Positions 15,783-24,064 are shown, counted from the first letter of the stretch. The stretch is 41,361 nt of DNA from Cytobacillus praedii (GCF_001439605.1 NZ_LMBX01000002.1:326180-367540); one strand, 5' to 3'. Numbers and translations: made by a program. Notes: generated from the letters alone by a model not told the origin.

Positions 15783-17264
15783 ATGGTTACGGCTATAAAT
15801 ACAGGAGATTTTAAATCAAAAAACAGTCTGATAGCAACTTATTTAATCATTGGCGGATTAGTAATTGCTGTTATGATGATTTTTGGGATTTTAATGCTTT
15901 TGGCTCAAGGTGGTGTGCTGGATCTTCCTCCTGCAGCATTCTATCAATTCTTAACAATTCATGGAACTGGCATGATTGGGGGAGCAGCATTAGCAGCTTC
16001 AGCAGTTATGTGGTATTTCCTATCAAACTATGTTGAGTTATCTAAAAAAGTTTTCAAATTAAATCTTATTTTGTCTTTAATTGGCGTAGTTATGGTTATA
16101 ATTGGGGTATTTTCATTTAAATATGCAAGTGCCTGGACATTCCTGTATCCGCTTCCAGCATTGTCTGGAGGAGCCTGGGGTGTTACTGGAGCACTTTTAT
16201 ATCTTGTAGGGATGCTCATTCTGGGTGTTGGGTTCTTACTTCTCTACATTGATACAGGCAGAGCCATTATTAAAAAACATGGAAGTCTAGGAAAAGGATT
16301 AGGATGGGATGTTATTTCTGGAAAAAGAGCAGAAAAAGATGCACCATCACCAACTGTTGTTGCAAGTACGATGGTTACAATTGTTAATGTGACAGCTTTA
16401 ACGGCTGGAGCAACAGTTTTGATTATGAATATTATTAATGTCGTTAACCCTGCTTTTACATTTGATCCGCTCTTAGCAAAAAATTTAACCTATGCTTTCG
16501 GTCATATTTTTGCTAACTCGATTATTTATATGGGTGTAATCGCGGTTTATGAAATTCTGCCGCGCTACACAAATCGTCCATGGAAATCTAATCGTCCATT
16601 CCTAATTGCATGGACGATGTCAACAGCATTTACTTTAGTGATCTATACTCACCATATGCTAATGGATTCAGTCATGCCGAAATGGATGCTCATCATGGGC
16701 CAAGTATTATCATATGCAAACGGCTTGCCAGTTCTTGTTATTACAGCTTATGGCGCATTAATGATCGTTTATAAATCAGGCATTAAATGGGACATGGCAT
16801 CTGGCTTAATCTTTATGTCTATGTTTGGATGGGTTGTTGGTGTCGTTCCTGCCATCGTCGATGCTACAATTGTTGTCAATCATGTAATGCATAATACCAA
16901 GTGGGTACCAGGCCACTTCCACATGTATATGGGGCTTGGTGCTGTCGTCATGATCTTCGGATTCATTTATTATCTGTCTAAAGTTGATAGTGGCTTACAA
17001 ACAAATGGATTAGATAAGATTGGCTTTATCAGCTATACGCTTGGCATTATTAGTGTAAGTGTTGGCTTCTTAATTTCTGGCGCAATAAGCACGCCGAGAA
17101 GATGGGCGACCCATTTTCCTGAGTGGATGGCTCCTGCTGTATTTGGTGCAATTGGCGGTGTACTTGCCGTATTGGGGCTTATAATCTTTATTATTCATTT
17201 TATTCGCTACGTAAAAGTTAGAGGTATTTCAGGAAGCGATATAAATGAGCAGAAATTGGCGTAA
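15783..17264 (+). CDS. ba3-like heme-copper reductase subunit I, probable CuA-type NO reductase
   Basis: 493 residues, about 13 membrane helices. Heme ligands: His60 (IHGTGM) and His380 for the low-spin heme, His378 for the catalytic heme (VPGHFHMYMG). CuB ligands: His241, His290 and His291. Aligned from memory without gaps on Thermus ba3 helix VI (GHPIVYFWLLPAYAIIYTILP, here split as GHIFANSIIY + MGVIAVYEILP), the cross-linked Tyr237 becomes Asn245, and the K-channel Tyr244 becomes Val252. Oxygen reductases of the A and B types need that tyrosine; nitric oxide reductases lack it. With the CuA subunit this resembles the CuA-dependent NO reductase described from Bacillus azotoformans, fed by cytochrome c551. 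Automatic annotation would call it a b(o/a)3-type oxidase. Family assignment to heme-copper reductases is certain; NO as substrate is inference. Confidence 0.93.
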   Translation: MVTAINTGDFKSKNSLIATYLIIGGLVIAVMMIFGILMLLAQGGVLDLPPAAFYQFLTIHGTGMIGGAALAASAVMWYFLSNYVELSKKVFKLNLILSLIGVVMVIIGVFSFKYASAWTFLYPLPALSGGAWGVTGALLYLVGMLILGVGFLLLYIDTGRAIIKKHGSLGKGLGWDVISGKRAEKDAPSPTVVASTMVTIVNVTALTAGATVLIMNIINVVNPAFTFDPLLAKNLTYAFGHIFANSIIYMGVIAVYEILPRYTNRPWKSNRPFLIAWTMSTAFTLVIYTHHMLMDSVMPKWMLIMGQVLSYANGLPVLVITAYGALMIVYKSGIKWDMASGLIFMSMFGWVVGVVPAIVDATIVVNHVMHNTKWVPGHFHMYMGLGAVVMIFGFIYYLSKVDSGLQTNGLDKIGFISYTLGIISVSVGFLISGAISTPRRWATHFPEWMAPAVFGAIGGVLAVLGLIIFIIHFIRYVKVRGISGSDINEQKLA

Positions 17265-17877
17265 CACTGCAGCGATTTTTTTGACTGTTCTATTAGGTTG
17301 TGTATTATTTTATGCTGGTACTGATGGGTTTCGGGCATTTACAGCAGAGAGTGCCCGAACCTACAAACTGCTTAAGGATAAACCAAAATTTCCAAATGTT
17401 ACATTGGAAGACAGCAAAGGACGCGTATATTCATTTTCAGAATTTGAAGGAAAATATATCATGCTTACCTTTATTTATACAGCGTGTTCAGATGTATGTC
17501 CGAAGCTAGAAATGAATTTAGCAGAGGTATATAACAAAATTCCAAATGCATGGATTGGAGAAGATATCCTTTTTTTAAGCATCAGCTTTGATCCTGCCCG
17601 CGATGATGTTGCTACATTAGAAAAATACAGAAAAGCTTTTGATAGTGACGGGGAAACTTGGCGTATGGCAAGAATAGCTGACCAGGATGAACTAGATCAT
17701 TTACTGGAAGAGTTTGGAGTCATTGTCATTCCAGATGGCGAGGGCGGCTTTACACATAATTCAGCCTTTTATTTAGTCGATAGAAAAGGCTATTTAGCTG
17801 AAGTAATGGATTTTACAAAAATTGATGAAGCAGCAAATACTGTCTTAACGACACTTAAGAACGGTACGGGGGAATAA
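17245..17877 (+). CDS. Sco family copper chaperone
   Basis: 210 residues. One N-terminal membrane anchor (about residues 8-25) precedes a thioredoxin-fold domain on the outer face of the membrane. The copper site is complete: Cys81 and Cys85 in CSDVCP, and His171 in FTHNSAF. Sco proteins deliver copper to, or reduce, the CuA centre of subunit II, so the gene fits its place in this operon. No lipobox is seen. It overlaps the end of subunit I by 20 bp. The ribosome binding site AGGAAG lies inside that gene. Confidence 0.92.
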   Translation: MSRNWRNTAAIFLTVLLGCVLFYAGTDGFRAFTAESARTYKLLKDKPKFPNVTLEDSKGRVYSFSEFEGKYIMLTFIYTACSDVCPKLEMNLAEVYNKIPNAWIGEDILFLSISFDPARDDVATLEKYRKAFDSDGETWRMARIADQDELDHLLEEFGVIVIPDGEGGFTHNSAFYLVDRKGYLAEVMDFTKIDEAANTVLTTLKNGTGE

Positions 17878-17880
17878 CAC

Positions 17881-18438
17881 ATGAAACAAACAGGATTAGG
17901 TATTATCTTATATGGTATATTAGTTGTTCCTCCTGTTAAAGCCTATCTAGAATCCATTATGCTGCTTCATATGCTCGTCCAGCTGCCACTTCTTATACTA
18001 GCAGGGTGGTTCATAGGAGATAGGTTAATAAAGAAATTCCATCCCTTTTTCACCGCTTGGAATACGGATGGTGTCCCTGGCATGATCTTTGTTGTCTTTA
18101 TTACTATGTACTGGATGCTTCCCCGTGCTTTAGATGAAGCAGTCACTATGTATTATATTGAGCTCTTTAAGTTTATTAGTCTTCCATTAGTGGGGCTATT
18201 CTTAAAAGATAGCTGGAAAAAGATGCAAACATTGGGGAAAGGATTTATCTTCTTAAATTATTTATCTATGTTTGCTTTAATGGCTTGGCTGTATATCGAT
18301 TCTCCGATTCAAATATGCAATAACTATTTAGAAACTCAACAAAAGTTTTTAGGCTGGGGGTTTCTTGTTATTACCATTTGGATGATCTTATACTTGCTGC
18401 AAGCTGTTTTTACTGATCACTCAGAAAAAGCAGAGTAA
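17881..18438 (+). CDS. Uncharacterised multi-span membrane protein of the reductase operon
   Basis: 185 residues with about five membrane segments and little else. I do not recognise a named family. Residues that stand out within or near membrane segments: His30 and Gln34 (LLHMLVQLPLLIL), Trp78-Pro81-Arg82-Asp85 (WMLPRALDEA), and Cys146-Asn147-Asn148-Tyr149 (ICNNY). The start is 3 bp after the Sco stop, so it is cotranscribed and probably coupled, with a GGGGGA ribosome binding site inside the previous gene. Likely roles are an extra subunit or an assembly factor (heme or CuB insertion). A link to CtaG-type assembly proteins is possible but not shown by a clear motif. It ends at a strong terminator. 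Confidence 0.8.
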   Translation: MKQTGLGIILYGILVVPPVKAYLESIMLLHMLVQLPLLILAGWFIGDRLIKKFHPFFTAWNTDGVPGMIFVVFITMYWMLPRALDEAVTMYYIELFKFISLPLVGLFLKDSWKKMQTLGKGFIFLNYLSMFALMAWLYIDSPIQICNNYLETQQKFLGWGFLVITIWMILYLLQAVFTDHSEKAE

Positions 18439-18473
18439 AAATCGACAGGTGATAGAAGCCTGTCGATTTTTTC
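18438..18473. terminator. Bidirectional terminator after the reductase operon
   Basis: 11-bp stem AAATCGACAGG / CCTGTCGATTT with a 9-nt loop and T6; the convergent MFS gene ends next to it. Confidence 0.88.
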
Positions 18474-19748
18474 TCATATGTCTGCAGTGATTGGTTTTGG
18501 GCTATCTGCTTCTCTTAATGAATTTACCAGTACCTTCCTTTTAATATGGTAAAGGATTAATAAAATAATGCTCATTCCACAAATGGCCATCAATATCCAG
18601 ACTGGCATTCTTTCAAGAAGAAAGCCAAATATAATGTAACCTAACGGAGCCATTGCACCTGCGCCTGTTTCCAGCAAGGACATTACTCGACCTCGATATT
18701 CATCTGGCGTACTTTTCTGCAGAAGGACCATAATTGGCATATTTACAATCATTATAAATGATGAAAGAAGAAGAACCATTAGAATAAAATACGGAAAAAG
18801 AATGGAATTGGAGACACCCATCATCCCTGGGAAATTTGGAAGTCCCAACAAAATAAGGACTGTAGACATGGCTATTAAGCCGCCAAAAATAGTTAGGTCT
18901 TTTCTTTTTATTTCTGGTCTTGTAGATAAAATAATTGCCATAAGCATCATCCCAACGGAGAATGTTCCTTCAATTATACCTAACTGAACTGGTTCCATTT
19001 TTCTGATGGTTAGAACTAAATATGGCATGGCAACTGGAAATACAGCGAACCAAAAATTTAGAAAGACACTTAAAAAAATTAAATTCTTAATAAACACCTG
19101 ATTTTTTACAAATGAGAAACCAGACTTTAAATCTGATAATATAGTACTATTTATTTCTTTTTCCTTCTTTTCAGCAAATAAATCATACTGGATAAAGATA
19201 CTAGCAATTCCTGAAATCGTAAATGCGATGATGTTGATGATCATGAAGGTTGTGATTTGAAAGAGGCCGAAGAACATGCCGCCAAGAACAGGACCTAATA
19301 TGGTTGAAAGTGAAGCTGCTGCCTGGTTCAATGACATAGCTTTTTGCAGAAATTCTGGTCCGACCATGTTGTAGATGGATGATGTGACCGCTGAAGAATA
19401 AAAAGTGTTGAGGATGCTTAAAACAGCTGTTGCTACATACAGAAGCCAAATTTCCGGATAAACATAAGTAAATAAAAGTAAAACAACCAATAGCCAGATT
19501 GCACAAGCAAAATCTGATATAATAATCATTTTCTTTCTGTTCCATCGATCGCTAAGCGTTCCAGCAATCGGGGAAAGCAAAATTCTAGGCAAAATACTTA
19601 AGATTAATGTTACAGCAAAATTTAGGCTTGAGCCCGTTTCTGCCAAAATATATAGCCCAATTGCAAACCCGTAAATGGACGAACCAAGCACTGCAGTCAT
19701 TTTTCCAAGCAGAAATAAAATCATATTCTTTTTTACTGCAATTGGCAT
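18474..19748 (-). CDS. MFS transporter, probable drug exporter
   Basis: 424 residues with twelve predicted membrane segments. The motif LSDRWNRKKMIIISD between helices 2 and 3 is the MFS motif A, and the sequence resembles the MFS_3/enterobactin-exporter-like branch that often carries macrolides or other hydrophobic compounds. The substrate is unknown. Its ATG follows the stop of the regulator gene with no gap, and its ribosome binding site (GAGGAGG) lies within the regulator's last codons, so the two form an operon under the promoter at 20262-20290. The last residues touch the terminator. Confidence 0.9.
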   Translation of the reverse strand: MPIAVKKNMILFLLGKMTAVLGSSIYGFAIGLYILAETGSSLNFAVTLILSILPRILLSPIAGTLSDRWNRKKMIIISDFACAIWLLVVLLLFTYVYPEIWLLYVATAVLSILNTFYSSAVTSSIYNMVGPEFLQKAMSLNQAAASLSTILGPVLGGMFFGLFQITTFMIINIIAFTISGIASIFIQYDLFAEKKEKEINSTILSDLKSGFSFVKNQVFIKNLIFLSVFLNFWFAVFPVAMPYLVLTIRKMEPVQLGIIEGTFSVGMMLMAIILSTRPEIKRKDLTIFGGLIAMSTVLILLGLPNFPGMMGVSNSILFPYFILMVLLLSSFIMIVNMPIMVLLQKSTPDEYRGRVMSLLETGAGAMAPLGYIIFGFLLERMPVWILMAICGMSIILLILYHIKRKVLVNSLREADSPKPITADI

Positions 19749-20222
19749 TTATTTTTCCTCCTCCTCAAGAAGCTCATCAAACTGCAGGTATACTTGATAA
19801 GACGTACGAGTGACATCTTCTTTAACCGTTTTCTTTACATATTTCAATAAAAGATTATCGAAATCTGCTTCAAATTCCTTTATCTCTTCATCTGTCAAAG
19901 ACAAACTAATGCCCCTTGATCGTTTCTTTTTTTGCCCCGGCGTATTTTCATCTTTAAATCTAAATTGTGTTGCTTTCGAGCGATAATACTTCTCGACAAT
20001 CCCTTTATTTTCCTTTATTTCCTCAATTTCCAATATCCCCCCATTAAACAGCTGCTGGATATGATAATGAATACTTCCAGCTGTCTTTCCCATTTCATCC
20101 GCTACCTGTTTGGCTGTCATAGCCTGGTTATCGAGTAAATAAATAATCTTCACCCGTATAGGGCTTGAGATAAGCTTTTGCTGCTCCAAATTGATATCCA
20201 TTGTTTTTGGGTTAAAGTCCAT
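19749..20222 (-). CDS. ArsR-like winged-helix regulator of the MFS operon
   Basis: 157 residues. An N-terminal winged helix (LISSPIRVKIIYLLDNQAM, then recognition helix KTAGSIHYHIQQL) is of the HTH_20/ArsR-like type found next to exporters. The C-terminal half is charged and helical (SLTDEEIKEFEADFDNLLLKYV), probably for dimerisation or ligand sensing. No metal-binding cysteine pair is seen, so metals are not its likely ligand. The start at 20222 has AAAGGAG at 7 bp; an in-frame ATG ten codons earlier has no ribosome binding site. Likely autorepressor and regulator of the MFS gene through the inverted repeat in its promoter. Confidence 0.87.
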   Translation of the reverse strand: MDFNPKTMDINLEQQKLISSPIRVKIIYLLDNQAMTAKQVADEMGKTAGSIHYHIQQLFNGGILEIEEIKENKGIVEKYYRSKATQFRFKDENTPGQKKKRSRGISLSLTDEEIKEFEADFDNLLLKYVKKTVKEDVTRTSYQVYLQFDELLEEEEK

Positions 20223-20249
20223 AATAAACTCCTTTCTAATTAAACTTAT

Positions 20250-20290
20250 CATTCTAAATAAATTATACGTTCTAACTTTTTAGAATGCAA
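20250..20290 (-). promoter_or_regulatory. Promoter and operator of the ArsR-like/MFS operon
   Basis: On the minus strand, TTGCAT (20285-20290) and TATAAT (20262-20267) are separated by exactly 17 bp. The spacer contains the inverted repeat TTCTAA-N4-TTAGAA (20270-20285). A further half site, TTAGAATG, lies just downstream of the -10 (20250-20257). This is the classic layout for repression by the gene's own product. Confidence 0.7.
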
Positions 20291-20385
20291 TAATAATATG
20301 GAATATTCTATAAATATTTATTATTTACTGTAGGAGTAAAATCCCTCTAGATAATTAGTTCTTTTACTATTGGAAGTTTCAGACA

Positions 20386-20417
20386 CACAAAAAGCGATCC
20401 CTTTAGGAGGACCGCTT
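20386..20417 (-). terminator. Terminator downstream of the GNAT gene
   Basis: Minus-strand 9-bp stem AAGCGGTCC / GGATCGCTT (one G-U) followed by TTTTGTGTG. It lies about 90 bp beyond the GNAT stop. The rest of 20291-20504 shows nothing. Confidence 0.7.
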
Positions 20418-20504
20418 CTTATTTTTGGCATTTAGGAGACTTTGATGCTTCATGGCAAGCAATTTCCCTGGATTCCTTGATTTCGGGGCTTCATGAACAA
20501 ACGA

Positions 20505-21314
20505 TCATTCTTGCTGCACCCATATTGCTTTTGTATAAGCAATGCGCAAGCCGGATCTTTCCATATTATTTTGGCTTATGCTTGCATACTTCGCTTGGCC
20601 AACAGCTAGATCACAGGCTTGAAAGGCTGCTTGTTGCAGCCGCTCGTTTATTAGTGCCCGATGAACTCCTTTATTTCTTAGATGTGGAATTGTTGCCGCG
20701 GCTGCAAGTGTGGCAATTTTATCCTGAACAAAGATGACACCAATCCCTGCAGGCTCATCTTCGACAATAGCTAGATAAAAAGTCCAATTTTCAAGATCAT
20801 AAAGAACAGCATTGTTTTGAGCGATTCCTCCCTTTACGAAATCTGGGAGACCGAAGCCTTTTATATAAATTTCGGCGAATAAGTCAAACTCATTTTTATT
20901 TAACTTACGAATAGCTACTTGAGTTGCTTCTGGCTCCACATCATGTAAAGATGATGTGTATAAAGATGAATGAAACTCTCTCTGGTAAAACCCTTTTTCG
21001 GAGAGAATAGTTAATAGTTTTGGAGATGCATTTGCTGGGGTTAGTTCAAACCGCGCTGGAATATTCCTTCTTTTGTAATACTCAATAATATCATCAATAT
21101 ATATTTCATCCCCATCGGATAACCCTTTTACCGTATTAAATGAAGGCCCAGGTATCTTCTTAACAGAAAACGCAGTGGCCTTGCCAAATTTTTCGATTTG
21201 CACATCCATAGGATTACCAGGCATTCCTCGGATCGCGCTTAATCTTGAGTGCAGAGTATCTACTTCTGATTGCTCAACTCGATAGGCTAAGTCTTTATCT
21301 AAAACTAGTGTCAT
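20505..21314 (-). CDS. GNAT-family N-acetyltransferase
   Basis: 269 residues, about twice a single GNAT domain. The C-terminal half is a recognisable acetyltransferase: AGIGVIFVQDKIATLAAAATIPHLRNKGVHRALI, where RNKGVH is the acetyl-CoA phosphate loop (Q/R-x-x-G-x-A/G). The N-terminal half looks like a degenerate second GNAT domain. The acceptor is unknown. The ATG at 21314 is preferred, with AAAGGA 9 bp upstream; the in-frame ATG at 21344 has no ribosome binding site. It follows the sliding-clamp paralogue by 35 bp on the same strand, so the two are probably cotranscribed, an unusual pairing. Confidence 0.85.
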   Translation of the reverse strand: MTLVLDKDLAYRVEQSEVDTLHSRLSAIRGMPGNPMDVQIEKFGKATAFSVKKIPGPSFNTVKGLSDGDEIYIDDIIEYYKRRNIPARFELTPANASPKLLTILSEKGFYQREFHSSLYTSSLHDVEPEATQVAIRKLNKNEFDLFAEIYIKGFGLPDFVKGGIAQNNAVLYDLENWTFYLAIVEDEPAGIGVIFVQDKIATLAAAATIPHLRNKGVHRALINERLQQAAFQACDLAVGQAKYASISQNNMERSGLRIAYTKAIWVQQE

Positions 21315-21349
21315 TTTCCCACATCCTTTTTTGTTAGAACTCATTCGAT

Positions 21350-22480
21350 TTAGTACGTCCGAACTGGCGAGATCAGATGAAGTTGAGATGGATTATCTAA
21401 AGGTTCAATTAAAACCGGTCTCATCGGACCACCAAAACTCATTCTTATTTCTTCTTCTTTTATTGCTTTTAAGGCATCCATTAAAAAGCTTCCATCAAGC
21501 GAAATACTAAAATCTGCCTCACCCTTAATCATCTTAATCATTTGTGTTTCCTCTATTTTCCCTATCTCCGTTGAGTTAGAAGATATTCTTAGTTTGGAAC
21601 CTTCCTTAATTTCTAGATTTACATTGTTATTTTTCCACTCATTTGCAAAAAGACAGGCTCTATCAATCCCTTTTAATAACTGATTGGTGTCCATAACAAT
21701 TATTGTCTTTGCATCCTTTGGCAATAAGCTTGAAATATTAGGATAGTTCCCTTCGATTAGTCTTGAAAAAAGTGAGAGAGTTTTTGACTTAAACACAATA
21801 TAGTTATCTGTTATATAAATATGTATTATAGCTTCTTCATTTTTAAATAGCTTGGTTAGCTCATTTAGGCTTGAACTCGGAACAATGAAGGAACCCTTTA
21901 CATCTGTTTCTATAGGAATTTCTCTATACGCTAACCGTTGGGAATTAGTTGCTGCACAGGAAAGATGATTTTCATTGAATGACAAATTTACTCCTGTAAG
22001 TACGGGTCTCGACTCACTCTTAGAAACTGCAAATGAAGTCTGATTAATTATATCTATTAATTCCATGCTTGAGATTTTAATACACGTTGTCTCATCAAAT
22101 TGGGGAAGTCTTGGATACTCTTCAGAATGAAAGCCATTTAGAGTAGTAATAATCTCATCAGACTGAATGGTAACTAATTGTTTATCATTTACTTTTAAAT
22201 GGATATCTTTAGGCAGCTTTTTAGCAATCTCACTAAAATATTTTACAGATACTACAACACTGCCAGTCTCATATACTTCTAATACTTTTTTATCATCCAT
22301 CATTAAAGGAATTACTTTTTCAATTACAATATCAGAATTGCTTCCGACAAGAATTAAGCAATTACTTTTGGCAACGATCTTAACACCTGACAAAATAGGT
22401 AAAGTTGTTTTTACTAATACCGCTCTACTGACTTCTGTGATTGCTTTGTTAAAACATTCATTATTTATTACAAATTCCAT
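21350..22480 (-). CDS. DNA polymerase III beta sliding clamp paralogue
   Basis: 376 residues, the normal length of DnaN, with the three-domain clamp fold. NNECFNKAITEVSRAV and LPILSGVKI at the N-terminus and HLISPVRTY at the C-terminus (canonical L-x-LPVRTY) identify it. The setting is not dnaA-dnaN-recF, so it is a second, orphan clamp; some Bacillus genomes, including the B. cereus group, are known to carry an extra dnaN. The hydrophobic client-binding pocket near the C-terminus seems retained in outline. A perfect dyad lies 23 bp upstream of the ATG, so expression may be regulated. Possible roles are repair, translesion synthesis or replication of mobile DNA. Ribosome binding site GAGGTGG. 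Confidence 0.9.
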   Translation of the reverse strand: MEFVINNECFNKAITEVSRAVLVKTTLPILSGVKIVAKSNCLILVGSNSDIVIEKVIPLMMDDKKVLEVYETGSVVVSVKYFSEIAKKLPKDIHLKVNDKQLVTIQSDEIITTLNGFHSEEYPRLPQFDETTCIKISSMELIDIINQTSFAVSKSESRPVLTGVNLSFNENHLSCAATNSQRLAYREIPIETDVKGSFIVPSSSLNELTKLFKNEEAIIHIYITDNYIVFKSKTLSLFSRLIEGNYPNISSLLPKDAKTIIVMDTNQLLKGIDRACLFANEWKNNNVNLEIKEGSKLRISSNSTEIGKIEETQMIKMIKGEADFSISLDGSFLMDALKAIKEEEIRMSFGGPMRPVLIEPLDNPSQLHLISPVRTY

Positions 22481-22502
22481 ACATGGTCCACCTCATATAA
22501 TT

Positions 22503-22518
22503 AATTAGTGAACTAATT
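22503..22518. promoter_or_regulatory. Perfect dyad upstream of the clamp paralogue
   Basis: AATTAGT-GA-ACTAATT, 7-bp arms, lies 23 bp upstream of the start. TTGTCG on its upstream side could be a -35 box, but no good -10 is seen. It is a candidate operator; it does not match the Bacillus LexA box (GAAC-N4-GTTC). Confidence 0.45.
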
Positions 22519-22560
22519 CGACAAAATATCTGAAAATTCCTGTTCTTCTATTAATCCTAA

Positions 22561-22592
22561 TAAAATGCGTCCCTACCAATTGTAGAAACGCA
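22561..22592 (-). terminator. Terminator of the sigma/anti-sigma operon
   Basis: Minus-strand stem TGCGTTTCTAC / GTAGGGACGCA (two G-U pairs), 5-nt loop, followed by TTTTATT. Confidence 0.8.
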
Positions 22593-22613
22593 ACTGTTTA
22601 TTTACGCTTTATA

Positions 22614-23525
22614 CTATTCTTCTCTATTGGGATAGTCAAATTCATAGGTTAAATATTTCCCACCCCACCGGACTATAATTTCCTCATTCCCATCTACTGA
22701 AACGAATGTATGCCTTTTCCCATCAGACGCTATCTTCTTCCAGCCAGATGTAAGGAGGGTTTCTATATATTTCGAATACGCCTTATCAGAACCTTTATCC
22801 CAATAATAAATTTCCTTGTATAAAGTAATTGAGTATGGATTCAATCCAACTGGAAAAAGCATGAGCCCATATCCGTGATTAACATACAGCTGCTCATCAT
22901 GACTATATGGCTTCTTACCCTCAAATGCCAATGTTGACATCGCATGGAAAATTTCTGCGTATTCAAGCTTCGGATAATCAAATGTGAAGTAAATCCATTT
23001 TTCCTTATTCGGAATGAAAAAATGGTACCTAAGTGCTGTATCTATCATTTTTACATGTTCAATATACATCGTTGTTGGATAGGGGAAATGTTCAAGTTTC
23101 TTTTCCACATACATAGGCAATTGCGCTGTAATTGTTTTCATTTCCTCCTCAGTTACTTCTTTAACAGTCCCGACTGGCACGGATTGCTTTTCTTGAAAAA
23201 GTTCCAAACCTCCATCTGCTTTCTTACTATAGACATCCTCTAGTTCCCAACTAAACTTCTCATAATCAATAGAGGAATTTGAGGCTGTTTGCGGCTCTCC
23301 ACTTTGCTGAAGAATCAGCCATAGGAAGCTTCCACAAATAAGAACAAGAAGACAAGTCGTTACGATTCCTCTCAGCGGAAGAAGAAAACCTGGAGATTTT
23401 TTTACAGGCTCCTCTTGAATCGTTTGCAAAATTCTTCGCTTTAATTGTTCTTTTTCATGACTCGGAGGTTGAAATTGTTGAAGGTGCTTCCATTGGTCAT
23501 CAAAATGTTTGCTCAATCTGTCCAC
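22614..23525 (-). CDS. Putative anti-sigma factor, single membrane span
   Basis: 303 residues. About 50 cytoplasmic residues (FDDQWKHLQQFQPPSHEKEQLKRRIL) are followed by one membrane helix (GIVTTCLLVLICGSFLWLIL, about 53-72) and a large domain outside the membrane. It has no zinc-binding HxxxCxxC motif, so it is not a ZAS-type anti-sigma factor. The prediction rests on topology and context: its GTG start overlaps the 3' end of the ECF sigma gene by 26 bp, the standard arrangement for a sigma factor and its membrane antagonist. I do not recognise the extracellular domain; it may be the sensor. No homology to RsiW or RsiV is evident by eye. Confidence 0.78.
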   Translation of the reverse strand: MDRLSKHFDDQWKHLQQFQPPSHEKEQLKRRILQTIQEEPVKKSPGFLLPLRGIVTTCLLVLICGSFLWLILQQSGEPQTASNSSIDYEKFSWELEDVYSKKADGGLELFQEKQSVPVGTVKEVTEEEMKTITAQLPMYVEKKLEHFPYPTTMYIEHVKMIDTALRYHFFIPNKEKWIYFTFDYPKLEYAEIFHAMSTLAFEGKKPYSHDEQLYVNHGYGLMLFPVGLNPYSITLYKEIYYWDKGSDKAYSKYIETLLTSGWKKIASDGKRHTFVSVDGNEEIIVRWGGKYLTYEFDYPNREE

Positions 23526-24027
23526 CCCCTTCTTCCTTCCGACTCATTTTTCTAAGTGAATGCAGTGCTCTTGATAATGTTTTCCGTACCTTTTCTTCAG
23601 ACCAATCCAGAATGTTTGAGATTTCTTTTGTGGAGCAATCCTCAACCATCTTTAGAATAATTACCAGCCGGTAGTTCGGCTTTAATTTTTGAATATCACT
23701 CATCAGCTCAATTACAGCTTCTTTGTTCTCAAACAGTTGCTCCACATTCAAGGAAGATGGGATTTCCTGTTCAAATGGAAATAGCTTTCTTCGCTTTCGT
23801 TTACGGAATTCATCTAACACTAAATGCTTAGCAATGCTAAATAGCCATGTTTTCACACTTGAGCGCCGATCGAATCGCTCTGCTGCTGTATATGCACGAA
23901 CAAACGTATCATGTACAAAATCCTCACAAAGCTGTTTGTCACCAAGCATATATAAAATAAACCGGTAAACATCATCATAATAAGATTCATACCATTCCAT
24001 CACGAGATGCCTTTTCTCATTATCCAA
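23500..24027 (-). CDS. ECF-family RNA polymerase sigma factor
   Basis: 175 residues, the normal ECF size. Region 2 spans about 10-78: YYDDVYRFILYMLGDKQLCEDFVHDTF is the core-binding and -10 segment, and SSVKTWLFSIAKHLVLDEFRKRKR the conserved region 2.4. Region 4 spans about 110-160 (LKPNYRLVIILKMVEDCSTKEISNIL). It directs transcription of an envelope or stress regulon; which one cannot be read from the sequence. It is related in general to the SigX/YlaC-type Bacillus factors. An ECF-type promoter, TGTCAC-N16-CGAC, lies upstream, so it probably activates itself. The membrane protein encoded next is its likely anti-sigma factor. Confidence 0.92.
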   Translation of the reverse strand: MDNEKRHLVMEWYESYYDDVYRFILYMLGDKQLCEDFVHDTFVRAYTAAERFDRRSSVKTWLFSIAKHLVLDEFRKRKRRKLFPFEQEIPSSLNVEQLFENKEAVIELMSDIQKLKPNYRLVIILKMVEDCSTKEISNILDWSEEKVRKTLSRALHSLRKMSRKEEGGGQIEQTF

Positions 24028-24064
24028 TTCCCACTCACCTACTTTTTTCCTTTCATACCGATTA

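Noticed and set aside
20477..20737. 86-codon plus-strand gene opposite the GNAT gene
   Set aside because: Overlaps the acetyltransferase motif region on the other strand and has no ribosome binding site.
22503..22518. LexA (SOS) box before the clamp paralogue
   Set aside because: The dyad AATTAGT/ACTAATT does not contain GAAC-N4-GTTC.
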